From: Cytobacillus pseudoceanisediminis
GTDB lineage: Bacteria; Bacillota; Bacilli; Bacillales; Cytobacillaceae
Direction: 5' to 3'
Assembly: GCF_023516215.1 (NCBI RefSeq)
Contig: NZ_CP097349.1
Span: 868,001 to 932,000 of the forward strand
Length of the DNA stretch: 64,000 nucleotides
The notes beneath the pieces are model-generated. The model searched no databases. It was not told where the DNA came from and was given only the letters and a program-made list of their open reading frames with translations. Made by a program: the position numbers and the translations under genes. Positions 1 through 8,561 of the stretch are shown here, piece after piece; within the stretch, counting starts at the first letter, position 1, and every line of letters starts with the position of its first letter.

Positions 1-396
1 CTGACCCAGGAACGTGACATCTTCTGCTTCAGGATCAACAGCTGCCTCCGTCATAATGCTCTTAATGGCAGAGATATCTGTGTTTTTCAGCGGATCCACA
101 ATAGAAATTCCGATGAAGCCCAGAATAGCGGAAATAACAGCCGTAATGAAAAACACAGTGAAAATTCCGGCCATGATTTTCCCGAGCCTTTTCATACCGC
201 CCATATTCGCCAGGCTTGAAGCGATGCTGAAGAAGACGAGCGGGACAATGATCATAAACAATAAATTTAAGAATAAATCCCCAAACGGCTTCACAACCGC
301 TGTCTTCGGGCCAAAAACCACTCCGGCAATTCCGCCGATCAGGATGGAAAGGAGCAGGAAGATGGTTAGTTTGTAATTTGAAAGAACCTTTTTCAT
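1..396 (-). CDS. Dicarboxylate/amino acid:cation symporter, N-terminal part (cut by window edge)
   Basis: The first 132 codons of a membrane transporter are read leftward from the ATG at 394-396, with AAAGG about 8 bases upstream. The peptide starts MKKVLSNYKLTIFLLLSILI. It continues with the KPFGDLFLNL and MIIVPLVFFS segments typical of the DAACS (GltP/DctA) family, which import glutamate, aspartate or C4-dicarboxylates with Na+ or H+. Several hydrophobic segments fit the first membrane helices. The remaining two thirds of the protein lie outside the window, so the substrate cannot be inferred. The family call is firm. Confidence 0.85.
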   Translation of the reverse strand, partial: MKKVLSNYKLTIFLLLSILIGGIAGVVFGPKTAVVKPFGDLFLNLLFMIIVPLVFFSIASSLANMGGMKRLGKIMAGIFTVFFITAVISAILGFIGISIVDPLKNTDISAIKSIMTEAAVDPEAEDVTFLGQ

Positions 397-789
397 AATG
401 TCTCAACCTTTCTATATATTCCAACACTCTATTATATTATCAAATACTGTTATAAAAAAGGCTGTAGAATTATTTTTTTAAATTCTGTCTGATTCGCTTT
501 TTCTGGATAAGTATTTCCATCTTTGACCAAGCACCATTTGACTTGAATCATTAAATATCTTACAGTTAAAACAACCAATAGTCGAAAGGGTGAAGAAAAG
601 CACATGATCCTATAATCCTAGCTTTAGAGAAAATCGATATTTCAGCCTCTGGTTCAGTTCCGAAAATGTGTTGGAATGGGCTTTATTTATCGATTGTTTT
701 TCTGAGATAGGATTAATGTGTGTGCTTTTTGACTTGAAAAGGGGCTGAACTAATCGAAAGCCTATTTAAGTCTATTTATGTGCTGCATT
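397..789. other. Intergenic region without a recognised gene
   Basis: This AT-rich stretch separates the divergent symporter gene and vgb. I see no ORF with a credible ribosome binding site. It must hold the promoters of both genes. A 12-codon ORF starts with ATG at 778 and ends at 816 inside the hairpin of the vgb leader, but it lacks a Shine-Dalgarno sequence. Confidence 0.5.
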
Positions 790-832
790 GCCTCCTGTCT
801 CGGAAAAACAAGATAGGGGGCTTTTTGTTTTT
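790..832 (+). terminator. Terminator-like hairpin in the vgb leader (possible attenuator)
   Basis: GCCTCCTGTCT (790-800) pairs with AGATAGGGGGC (811-821), allowing G-T pairs, and is followed by a T-rich tract (822-832). It lies only about 20 bases before the vgb ribosome binding site and has no gene directly upstream on the plus strand. It therefore cannot end an upstream gene and would sit inside the vgb transcript. Premature terminators of this kind control several ribosome-targeting antibiotic resistance genes in Firmicutes. Control of vgb this way is inference. Confidence 0.5.
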
Positions 833-863
833 GAAAAAAATATTGGTGTTCGGAGGGAACAGT

Positions 864-1757
864 ATGGAATTTAAATTACAGGAAATAGATCTTGCCAGTA
901 AAGATACAGGTCCATACGGAATCGCTGTTTCAGACAAGGGAGAGGTCTGGTTTACACAGCATAAAGCCAATAAGATAAGCTGCATTGGGTTGGATGGGGA
1001 ATTGACAGAATACCCGCTGCCGACACCCGATGCAAAGGTCATGTGTGTAATAGTGTCGTCAAAAGGAGAGGTCTGGTTTACCGAAAATGCAGCCAACAAC
1101 ATTGGGAGAATAACAAAAGAAGGCACTATTCAGGAATATCCCTTGCCCCATCCAGGTTCAGCACCCTATGGAATTACAGAAGGGTCAAACGGAGAGATAT
1201 GGTTTACTGAAATGAATGGAAATCGTATTGGGCGGATTAAGGATGACGGTTCTATCCATGAATACAATCTTCCTATTCAAGGTTCGTACCCAGCATTTAT
1301 TACGCTGGGATCTGATGATGCCCTATGGTTCACAGAAAACCAAAATAACGCGATCGGAAGAATTACTGAAAATGGAGAAGTGACAGAGTATACAATTCCA
1401 ACTCCAGCATCTGGACCGGTTGGGATTACAAAAGGAAACGATGGTGCACTCTGGTTTGTCGAGATTATCGGCAATAAAATTGGACGTATTAACACATCTG
1501 GAGAAATAACGGAATATGAAATTCCCACCCCGAATGCCCGCCCGCATGCCATCACAGCTGGGGCAGGCAACGATTTATGGTTCACAGAATGGGGAGCAAA
1601 TAAGATTGGAAGAATTACAGACAATAATATGATTGAGGAGTATCCGATTGAAACCCCTAATGCTGAACCGCATGGCATTTCAAGCAGTGATGGGAAGACC
1701 ATATGGTTTGCATTGGAGTGTGACAGGATTGGGAAAATCACTATAATGAATGATTGA
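864..1757 (+). CDS. vgb: Virginiamycin B lyase (streptogramin B lyase)
   Basis: A 297-residue cytoplasmic seven-bladed beta-propeller with a WFTE-type motif in each blade. The family linearises streptogramin B antibiotics by eliminative cleavage of the thr-phe ester bond, using Mg2+. The known catalytic and binding residues of staphylococcal Vgb are present: Tyr18, His228, Glu268, His270 and Glu285 (one position later than in Vgb). The whole sequence, starting MEFKLQEIDL, resembles Vgb very closely. I chose the ATG at 864 because GGAGGG lies at 852-857; an upstream in-frame GTG at 780 would translate the leader hairpin. A hairpin at 790-821 precedes it and a terminator follows at 1791. It stands alone, without a streptogramin A resistance gene or mobile element nearby, so it is probably chromosomal. 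Confidence 0.92.
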   Translation: MEFKLQEIDLASKDTGPYGIAVSDKGEVWFTQHKANKISCIGLDGELTEYPLPTPDAKVMCVIVSSKGEVWFTENAANNIGRITKEGTIQEYPLPHPGSAPYGITEGSNGEIWFTEMNGNRIGRIKDDGSIHEYNLPIQGSYPAFITLGSDDALWFTENQNNAIGRITENGEVTEYTIPTPASGPVGITKGNDGALWFVEIIGNKIGRINTSGEITEYEIPTPNARPHAITAGAGNDLWFTEWGANKIGRITDNNMIEEYPIETPNAEPHGISSSDGKTIWFALECDRIGKITIMND

Positions 1758-1790
1758 TCTCATTTTTTAGAGGAAATTTAATGAGTATTC

Positions 1791-1825
1791 AACCCCGTTA
1801 TAACTATTATACGGGGTTCTTCTAA
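1791..1825 (+). terminator. Rho-independent terminator after vgb
   Basis: AACCCCGT (1791-1798) and ACGGGGTT (1811-1818) form a stem with a 12-base loop, followed by a short T-rich tail. It isolates vgb from the TetR gene. Confidence 0.75.
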
Positions 1826-1926
1826 TTGGGTTTTAAAAACCAAAACTAATACCCTCAAAAAATTTTCATAAGTTATTGTTGTAATTTTGAGAATATTAAT
1901 TATAATAAAGTTGAGAGGTGATTCAG

Positions 1927-2529
1927 GTGTCAGTTAAAAATCCGACTGAGGAAAAAGTACTTACTCCAAGAGGAATTGAAACGCGTGAAAAACTGTTAAA
2001 AGCAGCTGAAGAGGTTTTTGGGCAGAAGGGATATTTTGAGACTTCCATCGTCAATATTTCACAGGAAGCCAAAGTCGCCCAGGGAACCTTCTATAACTAT
2101 TTTCCTTCAAAGAAAGATATCTATGATGAATTAATCCGCAGCTACAGCCGGGATCTGCGCATTGCTATTAAGGAAGGAATGGCAGGAAGTTCTACATTTG
2201 AAGAAGCACAGCGAAATGGCTTTTTTGCTTTCTTCAGCTGGGTCAAAAATCATCCTAATTTATACAGCATTGTCCAGCAGGCTGTCGTGGTGGATCAGGA
2301 GCTGTTCCGCTGGTATTACGGGAAGCTCGCCAATGGATTTTTAAAGAGTTTGTCTCAAGGCGTAGAGGCTGGCGAATTTAAAGACCTTGACCAGGAGACA
2401 GTTGCTTATTGTTTAATGTCGATTGGACAGTTCCTCGGTATGAGATGGGTGTATTGGGAAAAGAAAGAAGTCCCTGAAGAGGCATTTGATGCTGCAATGA
2501 CACTCATCTTTCAAGGACTAAAAAAGTAA
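1927..2529 (+). CDS. TetR/AcrR family transcriptional regulator
   Basis: A protein of 200 residues. The N-terminal DNA-binding domain shows the classic TetR pattern: TREKLLKAAEEVFGQKGY, then TSIVNIS, then GTFYNYFPSKKDIY. The C-terminal domain would bind a small ligand. GTG at 1927 is preferred over the in-frame GTG at 1918, because GAGAGG (1913-1918) is spaced correctly for 1927 and overlaps 1918. The gene is the first of the acyl-CoA ligase and Liv transporter run, with 14 bases to the next gene. The likely role is repression of this operon, lifted by the substrate or its CoA ester, as with FadR-type TetR proteins. The ligand is inferred from context only. Confidence 0.88.
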   Translation: MSVKNPTEEKVLTPRGIETREKLLKAAEEVFGQKGYFETSIVNISQEAKVAQGTFYNYFPSKKDIYDELIRSYSRDLRIAIKEGMAGSSTFEEAQRNGFFAFFSWVKNHPNLYSIVQQAVVVDQELFRWYYGKLANGFLKSLSQGVEAGEFKDLDQETVAYCLMSIGQFLGMRWVYWEKKEVPEEAFDAAMTLIFQGLKK

Positions 2530-2543
2530 AGAGGGGGAGTTCG

Positions 2544-4025
2544 ATGAAAGGGATTGCCTATTGGATTCAGAAATGGGCATACACACATCCAGATCGAACA
2601 GCAGTCATAACAGATAACGAAAAGGTGTCCTACAGGCAGCTGGATAGAATGGTCGATTCAGCTGCCGCGAAGATTCAGGAAAAGCTGCAAGGAGGAAAAG
2701 GGGAGCGCATCGCCATTCTGTCGCACAACCGGATTGAATACATAGTCCTCCTTTTTGCCATTGCAAAGGCAGAATGTGTGGCGGTCCCGCTCAATATTCG
2801 GCTAAGTGCAACGGAACTGGTTTTCCAGCTCAACGATAGCGGTTCAAAGGTGATCTTTGCTGAAAAAGAAAATGCTGAGTTTGCAGCCTCCCTTATTGAA
2901 CAAAGCGAACTCCAGAGTATGGAGTTTATGGAGGACTTATACCAGGGTACTCAAACAAGCTTTGTGAATGAAAATACGATTAATGAAGAAGCTCCATACA
3001 TTATCTGCTACACCTCGGGGACCACCGGCAAACCGAAAGGGGCCGTACTGACACAGAGCAATATGTTCTGGAATGCGGTCAATAACAAACTCGCGATTGA
3101 TTTAACATCAGAGGACCGCAGCATTGTGCTCCTTCCGCTGTTTCATATTGGCGGAATTGGACTATTTGCATTTCCGGCCCTGTTTTCAGGGGGAACGATC
3201 GTCATTCCCGGAAAGTTTGAGCCTGAAAAGGCGATGTCGATGATCCAGGAGCATAAGGTGACCATCGTGATGGGTGTTCCGACCATTCATCAGGCACTGC
3301 TGACAAGTCCATCATTCCAAACGGCTGATTTAAGCGCAGTCCGCTGGTTCTATAATGGAGGAGCACCATGTCCGCGTGAATTAATAGATGCCTATTTTGA
3401 TAGAGGATTCCTGTTCGGCCAGGGCTTTGGAATGACCGAAACCTCTCCTACTCTATTTATGCTTACAAAAGAAGACGCACCGCGAAAGAAGGGATCGATC
3501 GGCAAGCCGGTATTATTTTCCGAATATAAGCTGATCGATTCTGACGGTAAGGAGGTTGAAAAAGGAGAAGTTGGCGAGCTTGCGGTGAGAGGGCCAAATA
3601 TTATGAAGGAATATTGGAACCGGCCTGATGCCACGAAGGATTCATTGAAAGATGGCTGGCTTCTGACAGGCGATTTAGCGAAAACGGATGATGAAGGTTT
3701 TCTTTACATTGTAGGCAGGAAGAAAGAAATGATCATTTCAGGCGGAGAAAATATATACCCCCTTGAAGTAGAGCAAGTGATCAGCCAATTAAGAGATGTT
3801 GTTGAAGTTGCCGTGGTTGGGAATGCTGATCCACTTTGGGGTGAAGTACCTGAAGCGTTTATTGTCAAACGAAATGGAAGCGCTTTAACAGAGGGGGATG
3901 TTATTCAATACTGTCAGGGGAAACTCGCAAAATATAAGATTCCGAAGAAGGTTACTTTTTTAAACGGGCTTCCGAAAAATGCCACGGGAAAAATACAGAA
4001 AACACAACTTTTAGTAAGAGGGTGA
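2544..4025 (+). CDS. AMP-dependent acyl-CoA synthetase (ligase)
   Basis: A 493-residue ANL-superfamily enzyme that activates a carboxylic acid to its CoA thioester through an acyl-adenylate. The P-loop YTSGTTGKPKG is at about residues 156-166. GWLLTGDLA and GRKKEMIISGGENIYP mark the hinge and C-terminal domain, and the catalytic lysine lies in NATGKIQK near the end. Start: ATG after AGAGGGGGAG. The length fits the short fatty-acid or o-succinylbenzoate ligase type. It is followed one base later by the MaoC gene. The substrate is unknown; neighbours suggest a medium-chain or branched acid brought in by the Liv-type transporter downstream. Confidence 0.88.
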   Translation: MKGIAYWIQKWAYTHPDRTAVITDNEKVSYRQLDRMVDSAAAKIQEKLQGGKGERIAILSHNRIEYIVLLFAIAKAECVAVPLNIRLSATELVFQLNDSGSKVIFAEKENAEFAASLIEQSELQSMEFMEDLYQGTQTSFVNENTINEEAPYIICYTSGTTGKPKGAVLTQSNMFWNAVNNKLAIDLTSEDRSIVLLPLFHIGGIGLFAFPALFSGGTIVIPGKFEPEKAMSMIQEHKVTIVMGVPTIHQALLTSPSFQTADLSAVRWFYNGGAPCPRELIDAYFDRGFLFGQGFGMTETSPTLFMLTKEDAPRKKGSIGKPVLFSEYKLIDSDGKEVEKGEVGELAVRGPNIMKEYWNRPDATKDSLKDGWLLTGDLAKTDDEGFLYIVGRKKEMIISGGENIYPLEVEQVISQLRDVVEVAVVGNADPLWGEVPEAFIVKRNGSALTEGDVIQYCQGKLAKYKIPKKVTFLNGLPKNATGKIQKTQLLVRG

Positions 4026-4026
4026 A

Positions 4027-4446
4027 ATGGTGATCAGTTATAGTGTCGGCCAGCAGGCCTCCTGCAGCAAAACCATTACAGAAACAGACTTTGTGATGTT
4101 TGCGGGGTTGAGCGGCGACTTTAACCCGGTACACATTGACGGAGAATACGCCAAAAAAACGAGATTTAAAAAGCGCATAGCCCATGGTCTCTTAACATCC
4201 AGTCTATTATCCCAGCTATTGGGTGTGCATTTGCCCGGAAAAGGATCCATTTATGTTGAACAGACCATCCGGTTTAAGGCGCCCGTTTTTATAGGCGATA
4301 CGATTACCGCACAAGGAACGGTTCAGGAGATTGACAGCGAAAGGCGAATATTGACTTTGCTGACAGAATGCTTTAATCAGGATGGGACACTAGTTTTGAC
4401 GGGCACAGCCAAGATGATGGTGCCTGAAGATGGAGGGGTAATCTGA
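4027..4446 (+). CDS. MaoC-like (R)-specific enoyl-CoA hydratase
   Basis: A 139-residue single hot-dog-fold protein. The hydratase motif SGDFNPVHID (residues 29-38) holds the catalytic Asp31 and His36, and AHGLLTSSLLSQLLG is the conserved following helix. Such enzymes hydrate trans-2-enoyl-CoA to (R)-3-hydroxyacyl-CoA. Start: ATG one base after the ligase stop. Its own stop overlaps the ATG of the next gene (TGATG), so translation is coupled. It is a probable beta-oxidation-type step on the acyl-CoA made by the ligase. No dehydrogenase or thiolase is encoded alongside, so the pathway is incomplete here. Confidence 0.87.
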   Translation: MVISYSVGQQASCSKTITETDFVMFAGLSGDFNPVHIDGEYAKKTRFKKRIAHGLLTSSLLSQLLGVHLPGKGSIYVEQTIRFKAPVFIGDTITAQGTVQEIDSERRILTLLTECFNQDGTLVLTGTAKMMVPEDGGVI

Positions 4447-5454
4447 TGGGAATTGGCATTAAAGCAACAGGAGTTTTTTCCTCCTGAAATCGAAACGGCA
4501 GCCGATCTGGCTGTAAAGACGGGAATACCCGAACAGGTGATTATCGAAAAGTTCGGTTTAGTTCAAAAGCACGTTGCAGATGACAGCCTGCATGCCTCCG
4601 ACCTGGCAATTGCTGCGGGAACGCAGGCGATCGAAGGGATCGACCCGCTGTCCATCGATGTCGTGATTTACTTTGGAAGTCCTCATAAGGATTATTATGT
4701 CTGGTCAAGTGCTCCGAAAATACAGCATGAATTAGGGGCAAAAAATGCCTATGCGTTTGAAATCATGAATGTCAGCTCCTGTTTTCCGATTGCATTGAAG
4801 GTAGCGAAAGATATGATTGCTTCAGACCATTCCATTCAATATATTTTGCTGGTTGGGGGATGCAAGGAATCACAAATTATCGATTATGCTAACCCGCGCT
4901 CACGCTTCATGTTCAACTTTGCGGATGGAGGCACTGCTGCTCTGGTCACAAGGGATGCCTCCCAGAATGAAATACTCGAAAGTGCCATCCTGACAGACGG
5001 ATCCTTTCATGATGATGTCCGAACACCGGCTGGAGGGTCCAAGCACTTTGCAAGCCACGAAACAGTCGAGAAAAACCTCCATTATATTGATGTAAAAGAT
5101 CCGCAATCCATGAAAGAAAGACTTGATCCTGTATCGATTGCAAATTTTGATCATGTAGTTCGCGAAGCACTCCATAGAAGCGGTTATACTCCTCAAGATA
5201 TGAAACTCCTATTGCCACTGCACACCAAACGTTCCATGTTCAAAGAACTCTTACAATCACTCGAACTTACAGAAGAAAAAGCCATTTACTTAAATCACCA
5301 TGGCCACATGTCTTCACTCGACCCATGCATTGGTCTGCACTTTGCACAGGAACGGGGACTTTTAAAACCAGGGGATATTGCCGTAGCTGTCAGTGCGGGA
5401 ACTGGGTATACGTGGGCTGCGACTGTTGTGAAGTGGAAAGGAGAGAAAAGATGA
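4446..5454 (+). CDS. 3-oxoacyl-ACP synthase III (FabH)-like protein, frameshifted near its start
   Basis: A thiolase-fold condensing enzyme of about 335 residues. ATG at 4446 overlaps the MaoC stop and has GGAGGGG at 4433-4438, but reads MGIGIKATGVFSS and then stops. The rest (PPEIETAADLA onward) is in another frame after the T-run at 4474-4479. Removing one T, or adding two, gives one continuous protein. A gene finder would instead start at TTG 4453. The active-site Cys sits in MNVSSCFPIAL and the His in LPLHTKRS. At the third catalytic position, normally Asn in GNTS, this protein has GHMS. The product probably condenses or transfers an acyl-CoA; the His substitution makes the exact reaction uncertain. 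The stop overlaps the start of the NHL gene (ATGA). Confidence 0.8.
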
Positions 5455-7298
5455 AAAGGATAAAGGGGATAGTCCTGTTCCTCCTTCTATTTTCACTTTG
5501 GGGCGGAAGCAGCGGTTTTGCAGAATCTTCCTATAGCTTTCAGCAGGCCTGGGGAAATGAGACTGATCCCGCCAACAAGTTCAGGACGCCGGTAGCACTG
5601 GCCAAAGATAGCTCCGGTAATCTTTACATGGCAGATATGGGGAATCATCGTATAGTAAAAATGGATTCCTCCGGCAAAATCCTGGGTGCATTTGGATCCC
5701 TCGGCCATTCACCGGGAGAATTTAATATGCCTTTTGGCATTGCCATTGATCGAGAAGGGAACATTCTGGTTGCTGATACAGGCAACTACCGAATTCAGAA
5801 GTTTGATTCCCAATTCAAATTCATTAAGAGCTGGGGAACTAAAGGGGAAGGGAATAATCAATTTGGGTTTCCTAGAGAAATAGCGATAGATCAGCAGAAC
5901 AATTATTACATTACAGATGAATTTAACCATCGCATTCAAAAATATAATTCCGAGGGACAGTATCTCCTTACGATTGGATCCTATGGAAAAGGCGATGGGC
6001 AGATGGCGCTTCCGCAAGGCATTGCCATAAACAATAGTGGCGAAGTTTATGTAGCGGATACGTACAACAATCGAATTCAAGTGTTCGATCAGAACGGCAG
6101 CTTCAAGCGAAAAATAGGCGGTCTTGAACCTGGATTAGGCTCTTATCAGTTTTACCATCCAAGGGGAATCAACTTTGAGCCTAATTCCGGAGCTTTATAT
6201 GTAGCGGACACCTATAATAACCGAATCATGAAATTTGATGCCTCTGACCGTTTTCTCTATACAACTGGTATTTTTCCTAACTTAGTGTATCCGAATCAGG
6301 TCCTGCCGGATGAAGATGGAGATTTATTTATTACCGATACAGGCAATAACCGGATTGAAGTCTACAAGGAAATAGGATTGAGCATCTCGTATAAGATGAC
6401 AATCGGATTAGGCAGGTATGGTGACAAACAATATGCAGGACCTTACGATGTTCAAAGCGATTCAAAGGGAAATGTGTTTGTTTCTGATTCCTTTAATCAT
6501 AGAATCCTGAAGTATAATACAAACGGAAGTCTGGTAAGTAAATGGGGAAGTATGTACGGGACAGGCGGACCTTTTGGCTACGGCAGTTATGCAGGTCAAT
6601 TTTTTGTGCCGAGACAAATAGCAGTTGACCGTTATGACAATGTATATGTGGCTGACTCAGTGAATCACCGCATTCAAAAGTTCTCCAATTCAGGAACCTT
6701 TCTGGCAGCCTACGGATCTTTAGGAACATTAAGCGGCTTTTTTCAATTCCCAAGCGGTGTGGCAGTTGACAGCAAAGGCAATATCTTTGTGTCAGACTCT
6801 GAAAATAACCGAATCCAAAAGTTTAATTCCTTTTTCGTGTATATGAAGGAATGGGGCAGAAAAGGGACTGGCAATGGCGAATTCTCTCAGCCGATGCAGC
6901 TGGCGATTGATTCTAAAGACAATGTGTACGCAGTGGACCGAATCAACAATCGTGTTCAGAAATTCGATAACAATGGCCAGTTTATTACGAAATGGGGAAC
7001 AAACGGAGGAACCGGCCACCTGGATCCATTAGAGAATTGGGGCGAAGAACCGGGTGATTTGTTCCTGCCTACAGGCATTGCCATTGATGAACAGAACCGT
7101 GTGTATGTGACAGATACTTCCAACAACCGTATGAATGTCTATGATGAAAATGGCAGATTCATAGAGCAGTTTGGATCTTTCAGCGGTGAGGACGGACATT
7201 TCTTTTCACCTCAGGGTCTTGATATAGACAGCAGCGGGAATATCATTGTCGCTGACGGACTGCTCCATAAAATTCAGTTCTTTAGAAAAGAAAATTAA
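5451..7298 (+). CDS. Secreted NHL-repeat beta-propeller protein
   Basis: A protein of 615 residues. A signal peptide (MKRIKGIVLFLLLFSLWGGS, cleavage likely after GFA) is followed by roughly a dozen NHL repeats of about 45 residues. These have the recurring pattern of G-I-A-hydrophobic-D then V-A-D-T-x-N-N-R-I-Q. The repeats fill the whole protein, so it is probably two stacked six-bladed propellers. No lipobox or anchor is seen, so it should be released or held in the wall. The ATG overlaps the KAS III stop by four bases. It sits between the CoA enzymes and the transporter, which suggests a binding role for the imported compound outside the cell. That role is inference; NHL proteins have no single function. 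Confidence 0.85.
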   Translation: MKRIKGIVLFLLLFSLWGGSSGFAESSYSFQQAWGNETDPANKFRTPVALAKDSSGNLYMADMGNHRIVKMDSSGKILGAFGSLGHSPGEFNMPFGIAIDREGNILVADTGNYRIQKFDSQFKFIKSWGTKGEGNNQFGFPREIAIDQQNNYYITDEFNHRIQKYNSEGQYLLTIGSYGKGDGQMALPQGIAINNSGEVYVADTYNNRIQVFDQNGSFKRKIGGLEPGLGSYQFYHPRGINFEPNSGALYVADTYNNRIMKFDASDRFLYTTGIFPNLVYPNQVLPDEDGDLFITDTGNNRIEVYKEIGLSISYKMTIGLGRYGDKQYAGPYDVQSDSKGNVFVSDSFNHRILKYNTNGSLVSKWGSMYGTGGPFGYGSYAGQFFVPRQIAVDRYDNVYVADSVNHRIQKFSNSGTFLAAYGSLGTLSGFFQFPSGVAVDSKGNIFVSDSENNRIQKFNSFFVYMKEWGRKGTGNGEFSQPMQLAIDSKDNVYAVDRINNRVQKFDNNGQFITKWGTNGGTGHLDPLENWGEEPGDLFLPTGIAIDEQNRVYVTDTSNNRMNVYDENGRFIEQFGSFSGEDGHFFSPQGLDIDSSGNIIVADGLLHKIQFFRKEN

Positions 7299-7307
7299 AA
7301 AAGGGAA

Positions 7308-8522
7308 GTGAAGTGTAAGGTGAAAGGCATTAAGTCTGTTTTAACTCTCTTAATCGTACTCACTCTTTTATTCATTACCGGATGTTCCGGAGACACAGCA
7401 AGTTCAGAAGAAGATACGGTTAAAATTGGTGTTCTAGCCTCCTTAACCGGTCCTCTCGAGACGTACGGAAAGCAAACAGTTGCCGGATTTGAGCTGGGGC
7501 TCGATTATGCAACCGAGGGATCCAATGAAGTAGCCGGCAAAAAGGTTGAGTTCATTGTGGAAGATACAGAAACAAAGCCGGATGTAGCAGTAAGAAAAGC
7601 AACGAAGCTGCTGGAAGAGGATGAGGTAGATTTCTTAGTGGGTTCATCAAGCTCTGGAGACACTCTTGCCGTCTTGCCGCTCGCTGAAGAATACGAAAAA
7701 ATTATGGTGGTTGAGCCTGCTGTAGCAGATAGCATCACTGGACAGAACTGGAACAAGTATATCTTCAGGACAGGAAGAAATTCGTCTCAGGATGCTGTTG
7801 CCGGTGCGGCAGCAATCGCTGAAAAAAATGTGAAAATCGCGACCTTCGCACAGGATAATGCCTACGGCCGGGAAGGAATCGCCGCTTTTAAAGAAGGAGC
7901 CGAGAAGCTCGGTGCCACTATTGTGAATGAACAGTATGCAGACCCGAATTCCACTGACTTCACAGCGAATATTCAAAGCATCATAAATGAAAAGCCTGAT
8001 TATCTTTATATCGTCTGGGCAGGATCCAATGCACCATGGAAACAGTTAAAGGATATGCAGCTGGAAGAGCAGGGTATAAAAATTTCCACAGCCGCACAGG
8101 ACATTGCTTCCCTAAAAACGATGGATTCCTTAATTGGCATGAGCGGTTTTTCCATTTATTATCATACCCTTCCGGATAATGAAGTGAACGACTGGCTGGT
8201 GGAGGAGCATAAGAAAAAATTTGACGGTGAAATTCCGGACCTGTTTACAGCAGGCGGAATGACAGCTGCCATTTCCATTGTAGAGGCACTAAAGAAAACT
8301 GAAGGCGATAAAGATGTGGATGGGTTGATCAGCACAATGGAAAACATGGAATTTGAGACACCGAAAGGAACGATGAAATTCCGTGCTGAGGATCATCAGG
8401 CAATGCAGTCTTTGTATGCAGTAACTCTCGAGGAACAGGAAGGCGTAGATCATCCGGTACCGGTCCTGATGAGGGAATTAAATATGGAAGAAACCGAGCC
8501 GCCAGTCCGGAATGGCAAGTAA
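7308..8522 (+). CDS. Liv-type ABC transporter substrate-binding lipoprotein
   Basis: About 404 residues (400 if GTG 7320 is used). A lipoprotein signal ends in LFITGC, so the mature protein is lipid-anchored outside the membrane. It continues as a Peripla_BP_6 (LivK-like) protein: VKIGVLASLTGPLETYG, then VEFIVEDTETKPDVAVRKA, then the VGSSSSGDTLAV hinge region. This class binds branched-chain amino acids, amides, urea or aromatic and organic acids. The start is uncertain because no well-placed Shine-Dalgarno distinguishes GTG 7308 from GTG 7320. It is the first of five transporter genes and lies 9 bases after the NHL gene. Confidence 0.88.
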   Translation: MKCKVKGIKSVLTLLIVLTLLFITGCSGDTASSEEDTVKIGVLASLTGPLETYGKQTVAGFELGLDYATEGSNEVAGKKVEFIVEDTETKPDVAVRKATKLLEEDEVDFLVGSSSSGDTLAVLPLAEEYEKIMVVEPAVADSITGQNWNKYIFRTGRNSSQDAVAGAAAIAEKNVKIATFAQDNAYGREGIAAFKEGAEKLGATIVNEQYADPNSTDFTANIQSIINEKPDYLYIVWAGSNAPWKQLKDMQLEEQGIKISTAAQDIASLKTMDSLIGMSGFSIYYHTLPDNEVNDWLVEEHKKKFDGEIPDLFTAGGMTAAISIVEALKKTEGDKDVDGLISTMENMEFETPKGTMKFRAEDHQAMQSLYAVTLEEQEGVDHPVPVLMRELNMEETEPPVRNGK

Positions 8523-8561
8523 AAAGTCAAAATAGTTAGGTAAAAAGGAGGGGCCGACAAG

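Noticed and set aside
780..863. N-terminal extension of vgb from GTG 780
   Set aside because: It would translate the leader hairpin; ATG 864 has a good ribosome binding site and matches the start of known Vgb proteins.
1277..1741. Long open frame on the minus strand opposite vgb
   Set aside because: Shadow of the repetitive propeller coding sequence; no ribosome binding site or family similarity.
5325..5450. 126-base upstream extension of the NHL gene
   Set aside because: It overlaps KAS III coding sequence; ATG 5451 gives a clean signal peptide.
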